NCBI RefSeq assembly: GCF_014202505.1
Contig: NZ_JACHGW010000004.1
Coordinates: 186,001 to 250,000 of the forward strand
Direction of reading: 5' to 3'
Length of the DNA stretch: 64,000 nucleotides
From: Armatimonas rosea
GTDB taxonomy: Bacteria; Armatimonadota; Armatimonadia; Armatimonadales; Armatimonadaceae
Part shown: positions 41,135 through 49,187 of the stretch, in pieces
Layout: every line of letters starts with the position of its first letter
Position numbering within the stretch: the stretch's first letter is position 1
The notes under the pieces: model-generated
Databases searched by the model: none
Told to the model about the DNA's origin: nothing
The model's input: the letters and a program-made list of their open reading frames with translations, nothing else
Program-made: the position numbers and the translations under genes

Positions 41135-41617
41135 ATGCCAAGGTTTACTGTGTGGCTTCCCGCCGTGGGAAGTACGCTGCTGCTTTTGATCGCGCTACGC
41201 GGTGCACGCGCGGGCTTTTCACCATCGACCAGCCACGCTCCCCGAACTCCCGTGGACCAGCAGTTTATTCAGTGTAGCACGGTGCTCATGCTCCTCGAAC
41301 AGGGCCGCAGCGAGGCAGCACTCAGGCTCTTGGAGAGGCAGTCCCACCTGCCGCTACACATCACCAAAGAGACGCCCCTGAGCTCCGAGGTCTCCCCCGC
41401 CACACAGGTAATTCTGCTCTGTCAAGACCTCATCAAAGAAGCGGAGCAGGCAAAGGCAAAGGGACAGCCAGACCAGGCAAAGACGATCTTGCGGCAGTGT
41501 AAGACCTTGAGTCACCGAATCCGGGTCACAGACAGCGAGAGCGAACTACATCGCCAGGTCGCCACCGCTCTAGACCGTATGACAAGCCGGGCGGAGACTC
41601 TCTTGCTCACCCCGTAG
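41135..41617 (+). CDS. Exported or membrane-anchored hypothetical protein, 160 aa
   Basis: The N-terminal hydrophobic segment (about 8-26, ending GARAG) is probably a signal peptide or anchor. The rest is helical and polar (EQAKAKGQPDQAKTILRQC), perhaps with TPR-like pairs. An AGGAGAG Shine-Dalgarno precedes the ATG. Function unknown. The following 170-base gap (41618-41787) holds an A-run and no clear gene. Confidence 0.6.
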   Translation: MPRFTVWLPAVGSTLLLLIALRGARAGFSPSTSHAPRTPVDQQFIQCSTVLMLLEQGRSEAALRLLERQSHLPLHITKETPLSSEVSPATQVILLCQDLIKEAEQAKAKGQPDQAKTILRQCKTLSHRIRVTDSESELHRQVATALDRMTSRAETLLLTP

Positions 41618-41787
41618 CAACACGCGACAAAAAAAATCCTCCCCGCTAGCTCTCGTCACGAGCTTGGAGAAGGACCTCCCCCAAGTTTAGATGAATTCGA
41701 ACCGACAGAAAGGAATAAGAATTGTCTATACTCAGGGTATCGCATAAACGCAGCGTACGCTTACGCCACGCCACCTGAAGACAGGGC

Positions 41788-42690
41788 TCACGTGCGCCGT
41801 CGATACGCTAGCAACCCAAGCCCCCCACCCCACAATACAAACGCCAGGGATCCCGCCTCGGGGACCGTGATCTGTGCGGTGAGGGTCGTGGTATCCGAGA
41901 TCACTCCCAGAGAGGTGTAGGTGGATGCCGAGTTGATCGGGACATTGCCGCCGTTGATGTCCTGGTTGATGGAGTTTCCCTGTTGCGAGGTAGCAATCAC
42001 AAAACGCAGGTTCGTGTTCTGGTTGATGGAGAGGGGCGTGGGTCGCCCCGTCCCTGTGGTATTGAGGTTCGTGACAATGTCCTGGAAAGGGACACTAAAG
42101 CTCATGAAAAAGTCGGTCTGCCCACCGGCATCCACATCCAAGTTCGAGCCTGTGTAGTTTGCCGCACCCACCGCCGCCCAGTCGTAGTTGCTGGCCGTGT
42201 GCTGGTAGGGCGATGTCGCCAAGTTGGCCGTGTCTATACTGGTGGTATTGGGGGAGGTATTGGCGCCGGTTCCTGGATTTCGCAGCACGGTTTGGGAGTT
42301 ATTGCCTTGGCGATCCACCCCGGCAAAGAGGTCGATCGCGCCATCACTATTGGCATCGATCCCCACCCAGATAAAACCACTGTAGCCCGCGGACTGGCTG
42401 TCTTCCGCAAGACGAAGGCGAAAATAAAGAGTCCCATCTGTCAGGCTGCCCGCCGTGGCAGGGTCAAAGGCCATGTAGGCACTAGGAATCGCCGTCGTCC
42501 CAACAATATCGGACTCACGCTGGCCCGTCTGCTGGTCGTTGGCGGGATCGGCGACGCCATTGGTCCCATAGAGGATCGGATTCCACCGTGATGTCGAGCC
42601 CGAGATTAGCTGCGCCTGTGCGGGTCCGACCCCAAGAAAAAAGAGAGTGGTTGCAATACCCACCACACGACCAACGAGAAAGTGTCTCAT
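41788..42690 (-). CDS. Secreted protein with PEP-CTERM-like sorting signal
   Basis: A 300-residue exported protein. Its signal peptide spans about 1-26 (ending AQAQ). The mature part is beta-rich with Asn/Thr/Gly-rich stretches. The C-terminus carries a PEP-CTERM-type tail: VPEAGSLAFVLWGGGLGLLA, then an Arg-rich end. The classic VPEP is VPEA here. Such tails are cut by exosortase (EpsH family) and are linked to exopolysaccharide. No exosortase gene lies in the window. Upstream, TAATAT lies close to the ATG. Confidence 0.8.
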   Translation of the reverse strand: MRHFLVGRVVGIATTLFFLGVGPAQAQLISGSTSRWNPILYGTNGVADPANDQQTGQRESDIVGTTAIPSAYMAFDPATAGSLTDGTLYFRLRLAEDSQSAGYSGFIWVGIDANSDGAIDLFAGVDRQGNNSQTVLRNPGTGANTSPNTTSIDTANLATSPYQHTASNYDWAAVGAANYTGSNLDVDAGGQTDFFMSFSVPFQDIVTNLNTTGTGRPTPLSINQNTNLRFVIATSQQGNSINQDINGGNVPINSASTYTSLGVISDTTTLTAQITVPEAGSLAFVLWGGGLGLLAYRRRT

Positions 42691-42795
42691 GACATATTAG
42701 ATCGGTAGATAACAGACCTTTTTGAAGCCATCTGTCCCATTTTATTGAAAACTCTTGATGAGATGTGCGGGGAGGACATCGCGGTGCGGTCGCCG

Positions 42796-42801
42796 TACTA
42801 T
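42796..42801 (+). promoter_or_regulatory. -10 hexamer (TACTAT), leaderless start
   Basis: TACTAT followed by five C residues and the ATG at 42807 of the oxidoreductase gene. No Shine-Dalgarno is present. It argues against the in-frame upstream start at 42765. Confidence 0.5.
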
Positions 42802-42806
42802 CCCCC

Positions 42807-43901
42807 ATGTCTACATCGCGCCTTTACAACGTCGTTGGGATCAACTTCGACCACATGCACATGGGCGACCTGCTCCGCCAGGTACACGAGCATCCTGGGG
42901 CTCGGCTGGTGGGAATCGCCGACCAGAGCCGGGAGCGGATGGCGAGCACCGTTGCTGCCTTTGGCCTGACAGAAGATCAGGTATTCACCGATTGGCAGCT
43001 CTGCTTGGAGACCACCAAGCCCGATATTGCCATCCTCTGCCCCAAGACCGCCGAGCATGGGCAGGCAGTCGTGGAGGTTGCCCCCTACCAGACCCATGTC
43101 TTAGTCGAGAAACCCTTTGCCGCCACCCTCGCCGACGCCGACCGGATGATCGCGGCGATGGCTGCCACGAGCAAGACCATGATTATCAACTGGCCGCTGG
43201 CATGGTACCCGCCCCACGTGACCACCAAGCGTCTGATTGCCGAGGGGACGATTGGTGAGGTCCTTGAGGTGCACTACTACGATGGCAACCGCGGGCCGCT
43301 GCGCCATATCGCCGACAAAGTCGAGATCACCGAGGAGGAGGCCAATCGCCAGAAGTCGCAGGCATGGTGGTACCAGCGCGAGGCCGCCGGCGGCTCGCTC
43401 CAGGACTACCTAGGCTACGGCGTGACACTCGGAACGTGGTTTCTCGATGGCCGCAAGCCGCTCGAGGTCACCTGTGTCACCGATAACAAGCCCGGCTTAG
43501 AGGTCGATGAGCACTCGATCATGGTCTGCCGCTACGCCAGCCCCTACGGCCTCTCCAAGTTCGAGACCCGCTGGGGCACCTTCACCGATCCCTGGACCCT
43601 GCAGCCACAGCCCAAGTGTGGCTTTGTGGTGCTGGGGACACACGGGACGATCTCCAGCTACGACTACGAGCCCGTGATCCGCCTCCAGACCCGAGAGCGC
43701 CCGGAGACCCACGAGGTTCCCGTGGACACGCTGGCACCCGGCTGGCGCAACCCCATCGAGCACCTCATCCACCACCTGGAGACGGGCTGCGCGCTCCATG
43801 GGCCGCTCGATCCCGCGCTCTGTCGGATTGGTCAGCAGATTGTCGATAGCGCCGTGCTCTCCGCCCGAGAGCGGCGCACGGTCACGCTTCTGGGGGAGTG
43901 A
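42807..43901 (+). CDS. Gfo/Idh/MocA-family oxidoreductase
   Basis: A 364-residue NAD(P)-dependent sugar or cyclitol dehydrogenase-like enzyme. The N-terminal Rossmann half runs through GARLVGIADQSRERMAST, and CPKTAEHGQAVVEVAPYQTH leads to the family motif VLVEKPFAATLADADRMI (EKP). The C-terminal half is the usual beta-sheet substrate domain. The N-terminal glycine motif is atypical (VVGINFDHMHMGDLL), with His residues instead of GxGxxG, as in several Planctomycete relatives. Substrate unknown. Confidence 0.85.
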   Translation: MSTSRLYNVVGINFDHMHMGDLLRQVHEHPGARLVGIADQSRERMASTVAAFGLTEDQVFTDWQLCLETTKPDIAILCPKTAEHGQAVVEVAPYQTHVLVEKPFAATLADADRMIAAMAATSKTMIINWPLAWYPPHVTTKRLIAEGTIGEVLEVHYYDGNRGPLRHIADKVEITEEEANRQKSQAWWYQREAAGGSLQDYLGYGVTLGTWFLDGRKPLEVTCVTDNKPGLEVDEHSIMVCRYASPYGLSKFETRWGTFTDPWTLQPQPKCGFVVLGTHGTISSYDYEPVIRLQTRERPETHEVPVDTLAPGWRNPIEHLIHHLETGCALHGPLDPALCRIGQQIVDSAVLSARERRTVTLLGE

Positions 43902-43907
43902 GAACCT

Positions 43908-44888
43908 CTAGGGCTCCCAATCGGAGCGGGAGCCCATCGGGGTTGGGGTGAGGTGGGGAGAGTCCGCTTCTTCGGTCTTTCCCGCCGTAAACGGAGCATC
44001 CGCCACGGAGTAGACCCAGGCGGAGAAGGCAATCACGGCAAAGACAACGGTGAGCGTGTTGGGGGCGGGCGACTTGATCTTGCCACTGGCAAAGGCAAAC
44101 GCCCCGGCCAGGTGCTCAAAGAGGGCATCGCGGTCTGGCTGCAGCATGACCACGGTAATGGCGACCACAAAGACCCCCAGAATCGCGGCGGCCTTGAGGA
44201 TCTGACCACAGTAGAACTGGCCAAAGCCCGGAACCAGCGAGAGGAGCATCGCCATTCCCGCATGCCGTCGCCCTGCACGCGGTGCCTGGAGCACGGCGGC
44301 AAGGTCCTCGCTGGGAGCCAGTGCCCCTCCGAGGCGTGCCATGGCTTCTTGGTCCGAGAGGCGTAGGGAGACCTCCGCGAGCTTTTTCTCCGCCGAGGCA
44401 CGCTCCCCCTTGCTGACCGCAAGCGCTTTCTCAAAGTGCTCCCGTGCCTCGACCAGCCGCTCCTCCGCCGCCAAGAGATCGCCTAGCTGCTCGTAGACCG
44501 GCGCGGCGGCACTTGGGGAGATATGCTCCGCCAGGACTAGAGCCTGTCCAAGAGTCTTGCGGGAGTCGCGGATAAGTGCGCGGGCACGCTCGACATTGGC
44601 ACGGGTGAGCAAGCGCTCCAGCTCTCGCTCCCGCGCCAGGGGATCACGGGGAATCTCGATCTGCGGCACCGGTGCAGGCTCCGGCCGAACGGCTTGTTGC
44701 TGCGGTGCCACCGTGGGTGCCACCGGCTGGGAAGGGATAGGAGCGGGAGCCGGGGCTACGACCTCAGAGGCCGGCCCCGACGGCGGAACCACCAGCACAG
44801 TGCCGCACGAGCCACAGAACTTATTGGTCCTGGGATTGCGCTCGCCGCAGTTGGCACAAAAAAGAGGTTTTTCCGCCGTGTCGCTCAT
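43908..44888 (-). CDS. Zinc-ribbon membrane protein
   Basis: A 326-residue protein. The N-terminal zinc ribbon (FCANCGERNPRTNKFCGSCG) is followed by a Pro/Ala linker, a helical TPR-like region (about 85-200), and then two or three membrane helices from about 215 (LLSLVPGFGQFYCGQILKAA). It begins 9 nt after rsfS and closes the operon that starts with a similarly built protein at 46871. Function unknown. The GFGQFYCGQ segment matches the TM2-like pattern seen in the other protein. Confidence 0.7.
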   Translation of the reverse strand: MSDTAEKPLFCANCGERNPRTNKFCGSCGTVLVVPPSGPASEVVAPAPAPIPSQPVAPTVAPQQQAVRPEPAPVPQIEIPRDPLARERELERLLTRANVERARALIRDSRKTLGQALVLAEHISPSAAAPVYEQLGDLLAAEERLVEAREHFEKALAVSKGERASAEKKLAEVSLRLSDQEAMARLGGALAPSEDLAAVLQAPRAGRRHAGMAMLLSLVPGFGQFYCGQILKAAAILGVFVVAITVVMLQPDRDALFEHLAGAFAFASGKIKSPAPNTLTVVFAVIAFSAWVYSVADAPFTAGKTEEADSPHLTPTPMGSRSDWEP

Positions 44889-44897
44889 AGACGTTGC

Positions 44898-45410
44898 CTA
44901 TTCGACGTCGTCTTCGTCGATTGGTTCCACTTCCGTGTCTAGCGAGGCAAAAAATAATGCATCGTCTTCGTCGTCGTCCTCATCGTCGTCGTCCTCGACA
45001 TCCCAGGCATTCTGGGGCGTCTCGGCCAAGACCGTGCCAGGCATCGGAGGAAGGGCACCCTTGGGCTGAGGTGTTGTCCAGAACTGCTCCAGCTTGTAGC
45101 GCTCCCGGGCCTCCTCGCTCATCAAGTGGACCACGATATCGCCAAAGTCCATCAGCACCCACTCAACACTGGCCTCACCCTGTACATTGGGCTTGGACAT
45201 CCCTGGCTCGTCCTTGGAGCGCTCCAGGATATTCTCCGCCAGTGCCCGCAGGTGGGGCGTGGAGGTTGCCGTGACAATGAGGAAGAAGTCCGCCACATTG
45301 ACCTTGTCACGCAGGTCGATCAGAACGGGCTCGTGGCCCTTGCGATCGTCGATCGCTTCCAGGAGGATATCGGCCTTAGCCTGGGAATCTAGTGTTTTTG
45401 TATTCGACAT
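44898..45410 (-). CDS. rsfS: Ribosome silencing factor RsfS (Iojap family)
   Basis: A 170-residue protein that binds ribosomal protein uL14 and blocks subunit joining when nutrients are scarce. The core (residues 1-115) has DLRDKVNVADFFLIVTATST, then EGEASVEWVLMDFGDIVVHL-like phrases. The C-terminal 50 residues are an unusual acidic tail with runs of Asp and Glu; most homologs end near 110-130. It lies 15 nt after nadD, the classic nadD-rsfS neighbourhood. Confidence 0.92.
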   Translation of the reverse strand: MSNTKTLDSQAKADILLEAIDDRKGHEPVLIDLRDKVNVADFFLIVTATSTPHLRALAENILERSKDEPGMSKPNVQGEASVEWVLMDFGDIVVHLMSEEARERYKLEQFWTTPQPKGALPPMPGTVLAETPQNAWDVEDDDDEDDDEDDALFFASLDTEVEPIDEDDVE

Positions 45411-45425
45411 TTTGAACTCACTCTA

Positions 45426-46040
45426 TCATACCGGGGGATGTCCGGCGGGCCGGTACAGCCCCTGCTGCTCAATCAGTGCCACAACAGGATCGGGGACGAG
45501 GTAGCGAATCGAGCGGCCTGCGGCTACCCGCTCACGAATCTCCGTGGACGAGATATCCAGGCCGTTCATCTCCGCGAAGAGAATCTTGGGCTCTATGAGG
45601 TCGGGAACCCCCACCCGCGCCTCGGACTCGGTGACCCCAGGGCGGTAGAACGCAACGAACTGCGCCAGCGCGACACAGGCCTCGGGCTCGCGCCACTTGC
45701 CAATATCGCGCACGGCATCGGTTCCGGTAAGGAAGTAGAGCGAATCAGCGGGAAACTCTTGCGCGAGGCGGCGCAGGGTCTCGACCGTGAAGCTTGGCCC
45801 CTCCCGCTCCAGCTCACCGGCCCAGAGGGAGAAGTGCGGGTTGCTCTCGATCGCACACCGCACTAGCGCGACACGGAGGGAGGCGGGAGTTGTGGTATCC
45901 CCAATTTTGAAGGGCGAGACCTGATTGGGGACAAATAAGACATGAGCCAGCCCGAACCGCTCCCGCGCCTCTTCCGCGATCCGCAGGTGCCCGTAGTGCA
46001 CTGGGTCGAAGGTGCCGCCAAAGATGCCGATTTTTCGCAC
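45426..46040 (-). CDS. nadD: Nicotinate-nucleotide adenylyltransferase
   Basis: A 204-residue enzyme of NAD synthesis that joins nicotinate mononucleotide and ATP. Motifs are GIFGGTFDPVHYGHL (ATP-binding HxGH) and the C-terminal ISSTEIRERVAAGRSIRYLV. Normal length. It starts 3 nt after the upstream zinc-ribbon gene and precedes rsfS in the same operon. NAD kinase is encoded elsewhere in the window (31855). Confidence 0.94.
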   Translation of the reverse strand: MRKIGIFGGTFDPVHYGHLRIAEEARERFGLAHVLFVPNQVSPFKIGDTTTPASLRVALVRCAIESNPHFSLWAGELEREGPSFTVETLRRLAQEFPADSLYFLTGTDAVRDIGKWREPEACVALAQFVAFYRPGVTESEARVGVPDLIEPKILFAEMNGLDISSTEIRERVAAGRSIRYLVPDPVVALIEQQGLYRPAGHPPV

Positions 46041-46043
46041 GGC

Positions 46044-46871
46044 CTAGGCGATTTCCCAGTCGCCCTCACCGACCTTCTGGCCGTTGCGACGCTTCTCACC
46101 GATCTTGTAGGCATCCATTCCAATCCCCGCCCGCAGGATCAGCATCAGGATTCCAAAGGGTTCCAGGCGCAACAGGGTCACTGCCACAAAAGCGGCCAGG
46201 ATCAGCAAGATTCCCTTGCCCACCTGCCCGTTGAGCAGCTGCCCCACGCCCGGAAACAAAAACGAGAGGATCGCATGGACGGTGGGATTGACCTCGCGGC
46301 GAAACTCGATCTCGACCTGGGCCGAGCTGGTTGTGCTGGACGTAGTGCCACTGGCGACCTGCTGGGCCTGAAGCTGCCCAACACCGTTATGGACCTGGAC
46401 GATCTTGCGGACGGTTGCCCGGGTATCCCGAACCCCGTTGGGCAAGACCTCCTCTTGGGGCGTCTGCATGCGTACCGGAGGCCGCAGCTCGACACGGGGG
46501 GCGCTCTCCAGGCTCAGGCTCGCCTTGGGAAGATCGGCACCGCAGTGGGTACAAAACGAGAAGCCTGCATCCTGTGCCGAGATGGTCTGGCCACACGAGG
46601 GACACTTCTCGGGAGCGGCCGCTTGCTTCGGCTTGGCCTCGACCGTCTTTACCACCGGCGGGGCGCTGACCGCAGGAGGGGGAAGCTGTGCACCGCGTCG
46701 GGCATGCTGAAGCAGGGCCGCCTGCGCGACCGCATCCGCAGCGCGCTCCGCTTCGCGTTGCTGCTCCTCATCCGCCTTGAGCTGCGGCGGGAGCGGAATT
46801 CGCACCACCTTGGTCTCGGGCTCCTCTTCCGTCAAGATCAACCGCGAGCTGCCCGTGTTTTCATCCACCAC
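46044..46871 (-). CDS. Zinc-ribbon membrane protein at the head of the nadD-rsfS operon
   Basis: A 275-residue protein, start GTG. Residues 15-90 are charged and low-complexity. The zinc ribbon CPSCGQTISAQDAGFSFCTHC lies near residue 95-115. The C-terminal 80 residues hold membrane helices starting ILSFLFPGVGQLLNGQVG, a TM2-like pattern also seen in the protein at 43908. It lies downstream of a strong promoter at 46894 with an AGGAGAGG in the leader. Confidence 0.7.
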   Translation of the reverse strand: MVDENTGSSRLILTEEEPETKVVRIPLPPQLKADEEQQREAERAADAVAQAALLQHARRGAQLPPPAVSAPPVVKTVEAKPKQAAAPEKCPSCGQTISAQDAGFSFCTHCGADLPKASLSLESAPRVELRPPVRMQTPQEEVLPNGVRDTRATVRKIVQVHNGVGQLQAQQVASGTTSSTTSSAQVEIEFRREVNPTVHAILSFLFPGVGQLLNGQVGKGILLILAAFVAVTLLRLEPFGILMLILRAGIGMDAYKIGEKRRNGQKVGEGDWEIA

Positions 46872-46893
46872 GTGTCTGAGTACCTCTCCTATA

Positions 46894-46899
46894 ATTATA
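46894..46899 (-). promoter_or_regulatory. Extended -10 promoter of the nadD-rsfS operon
   Basis: On the minus strand TGC-TATAAT: a perfect -10 with the TGn extension. An AGGAGAGG follows in the leader before the GTG at 46871. Confidence 0.65.
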
Positions 46900-46943
46900 G
46901 CACGGTCGCCCGTAATACCTCAGGCAGAAACCGTCACATGTGC

Positions 46944-46949
46944 TACACT
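46944..46949 (+). promoter_or_regulatory. -10 hexamer (TACACT) upstream of lptF
   Basis: TGC-TACACT, an extended -10 type, lies 50 nt before lptF. A 12-codon frame (46971-47009, ATG to TGA) lies in the leader and overlaps the lptF start by 10 nt; its translation is possible but unproven. Confidence 0.4.
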
Positions 46950-46999
46950 AATTCCTTAGACGATACTGAGATGCGATTGGATGCGGCAGAGTACAAGAA

Positions 47000-48088
47000 A
47001 TGCGCCTGAGTGATAGATCCCTCCTCTCGGAGCTCGTGGTCCCTGTGCTGATCGGCCTGCTCGCCTTCTTGCTCATGCTCGTGGGAAACACGCTCTACCA
47101 GCTCCTGGACCGGATGATGTCCGAGAAGTGGCCGGTTGCCTATGTCGCGCGGATCCTGCTCTTCAATATTCCCACGGTTCTCGTCCGCACCCTCCCCATC
47201 GCCGCTGCAGTGGGGGCCAGCCTCGCCACCAGCCGCCTCGCCCGGGATAGCGAGCTCACCGCCCTCCGCGCCGCGGGTGTCTCGCTGCGCCGCGCCTTTG
47301 CTCCGCTCGTGTTTATTGGGCTAGCGCTCTCGGGGGCGGGAATCTATCTCTTCGAAAATGTCGTACCCTGGGTCTGGGAGCAGCAGCGCGATGTCCAGAG
47401 CGTCCTCACCAACCTCCCCGAGAACGCCATCGAGACCGCGACCATGATCCCCATCGAGAGCTATGTCTTTAGCTTCGCTCGCGCCGAGGGCAAGCGGGAT
47501 AATTCCGGGCGAAAGACCTTCGTGGTCTACGATGCCACCATCCTAGAGCGTGGGTCGGGCGCCCCCCCGCGGATCACCACCGCGGCCCGTGGCTCGTACC
47601 GGCAGCAGCAGTTTAACTTTGACAATGTCGCGGTCCATGCCTACAAGCCGGATCGTAGTGTCGACTACGAGCTCACCGCACGCTCCGAGGAGATCTCCGT
47701 CAGCCTGGAAAAAATCAATGGCTACGGCATGCCCTCCGATGAGCAGCTGGAGAACCTCTCTAGCGCCAAGCTCATGGAGCGCGCCCGCACAGAGCGCGAT
47801 CCGCGCCGCGCTGTGGTCTATGCGGTCGCTCGGTGGCGAAAGCTGGGACTACCGCTGATGTGCCTGCCCCTTGCGCTCTTTGCGGTCCCCCTCGCCATCC
47901 GTTTTGCACGCGCGGGAACTTTCGCGGCCCTCATGCTCGCACTGGTGATAGTTTTCTTGGCGGTGCTCGCGCTGACCGGGGCGGAGGTGGTTGCACTCAA
48001 CCGCTGGCTCCCTCCCTTCGTCGCTGCGATCGCCCCCGCCGTGCTCTTCACCGTCGCGGCACTGTGGTTTCTCAGAAAGCTGGAGTAG
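47000..48088 (+). CDS. lptF: LPS export permease LptF-like
   Basis: A 362-residue YjgP/YjgQ-family inner-membrane permease. With LptG and LptB it extracts lipopolysaccharide from the inner membrane. It has six membrane helices, three at each end, around a periplasmic jellyroll (about 120-250). The opening MRLSDRSLLSELVVPVLIGL and the phrase SRLARDSELTALRAAGVSLR fit the family. It is the first gene of a four-gene envelope operon and lies 4 nt before lptG. It shows that the organism is diderm. Confidence 0.85.
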   Translation: MRLSDRSLLSELVVPVLIGLLAFLLMLVGNTLYQLLDRMMSEKWPVAYVARILLFNIPTVLVRTLPIAAAVGASLATSRLARDSELTALRAAGVSLRRAFAPLVFIGLALSGAGIYLFENVVPWVWEQQRDVQSVLTNLPENAIETATMIPIESYVFSFARAEGKRDNSGRKTFVVYDATILERGSGAPPRITTAARGSYRQQQFNFDNVAVHAYKPDRSVDYELTARSEEISVSLEKINGYGMPSDEQLENLSSAKLMERARTERDPRRAVVYAVARWRKLGLPLMCLPLALFAVPLAIRFARAGTFAALMLALVIVFLAVLALTGAEVVALNRWLPPFVAAIAPAVLFTVAALWFLRKLE

Positions 48089-48092
48089 GCTG

Positions 48093-49187
48093 TTGCGCTT
48101 GTGTGATCGCTATCTTTTTAAGGAGTTTACCCAGGCCTTTATGGTCGGCCTGCTCACGGCAATGCTCCTGGTGATCGCCCTGAAGTTCCAGCAGGCGACC
48201 ACCCAGCTCGCGCGGGACCACGCCACGGTCGGCCAGCTCCTCGAGCAGATCTACTGGGACCTGCCCAATGTCCTGGAGATGGCGCTTCCTGTGGCGACCG
48301 CCCTCGGCGCGGCGCTGGCGACCAACCGCCTGGCCCGCGACAACGAGCTCACGGTTCTGCGTGGGACGGGGACACCGCTCACCCGCATCTTTCTCCCGTT
48401 TGCTGTCCTGGGCCTGCTCCTCGCCGCCCTCGGCTTGGTGACGGTCAACGAGCTCCAGCCCCGTGCCAGTGAGCGCCGCAAGCAGCTCCTGGGGATGAGC
48501 CAAAACCTTCCCGGCACCATGGAGAGCGAGCAGACCACCCGGGGCGGCGACTCTGGCGAGTGGCTCATCCAGTTCCAGAGCGGCCAGCGCACCAGCACGA
48601 CAACCTGGGAGCTCCAAAATCTCACGATGATCCAAAAAACCCGCGTCCTGCTGGCCGCCCAGGCGCGCTACGATGCCAATAGCGGGCGCTGGAGCCTCCA
48701 AAATGTCACCGAGCACCGCTACGACTCACAGGGGGTCCGGACGGGTCAGTCCACCTATCCGACCTATCCGACCCCACTGATCGCGCGGACGGACTTCTCC
48801 AGCACCCTCCCATTCTGGGGGCTCCAGGGTGGCTTTCAGACCGCCGAGCGCTTCCAGAGCCTCCAGGCAGCCGCACGCTCCTACGCCAAGCTAGGAAACA
48901 AGAAACAAGCACTCATCTCCGAGACCGCCGGCTGGTTCAAGCTCGCGCTCTCGACCATGTGCTTTGTCTTTGCCCTCTGCGCCCCCCCGCTGGCCTTCAA
49001 GTTCTCCAAGGCGGGCTCGTTTGCCGGGGTCTTGCTCTCGATTGTGATTGTGTTTGTGGGCTGGAACACGGTCTTGTTTATGAAGTCGGTCGCGCTCTCG
49101 GGGTGGATTCCACCAGTGCTCTGCGCCTTCGCGACCCACGTGCTCTTTCTCATTATCGGGCTGGTTCTCCTGATGAGGGCCGACTAG
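48093..49187 (+). CDS. lptG: LPS export permease LptG-like
   Basis: A 364-residue partner of LptF with the same layout: helices, jellyroll, helices. The family start LRLCDRYLFKEFTQAFMVGL begins at a TTG (48093) 4 nt after the lptF stop. No ATG or GTG fits better, because the frame upstream lies inside lptF. NRLARDNELTVLRGTGTPLT is the coupling-helix motif contacting LptB. The stop shares its last base with the GTG of the next gene. Confidence 0.83.
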   Translation: MRLCDRYLFKEFTQAFMVGLLTAMLLVIALKFQQATTQLARDHATVGQLLEQIYWDLPNVLEMALPVATALGAALATNRLARDNELTVLRGTGTPLTRIFLPFAVLGLLLAALGLVTVNELQPRASERRKQLLGMSQNLPGTMESEQTTRGGDSGEWLIQFQSGQRTSTTTWELQNLTMIQKTRVLLAAQARYDANSGRWSLQNVTEHRYDSQGVRTGQSTYPTYPTPLIARTDFSSTLPFWGLQGGFQTAERFQSLQAAARSYAKLGNKKQALISETAGWFKLALSTMCFVFALCAPPLAFKFSKAGSFAGVLLSIVIVFVGWNTVLFMKSVALSGWIPPVLCAFATHVLFLIIGLVLLMRAD

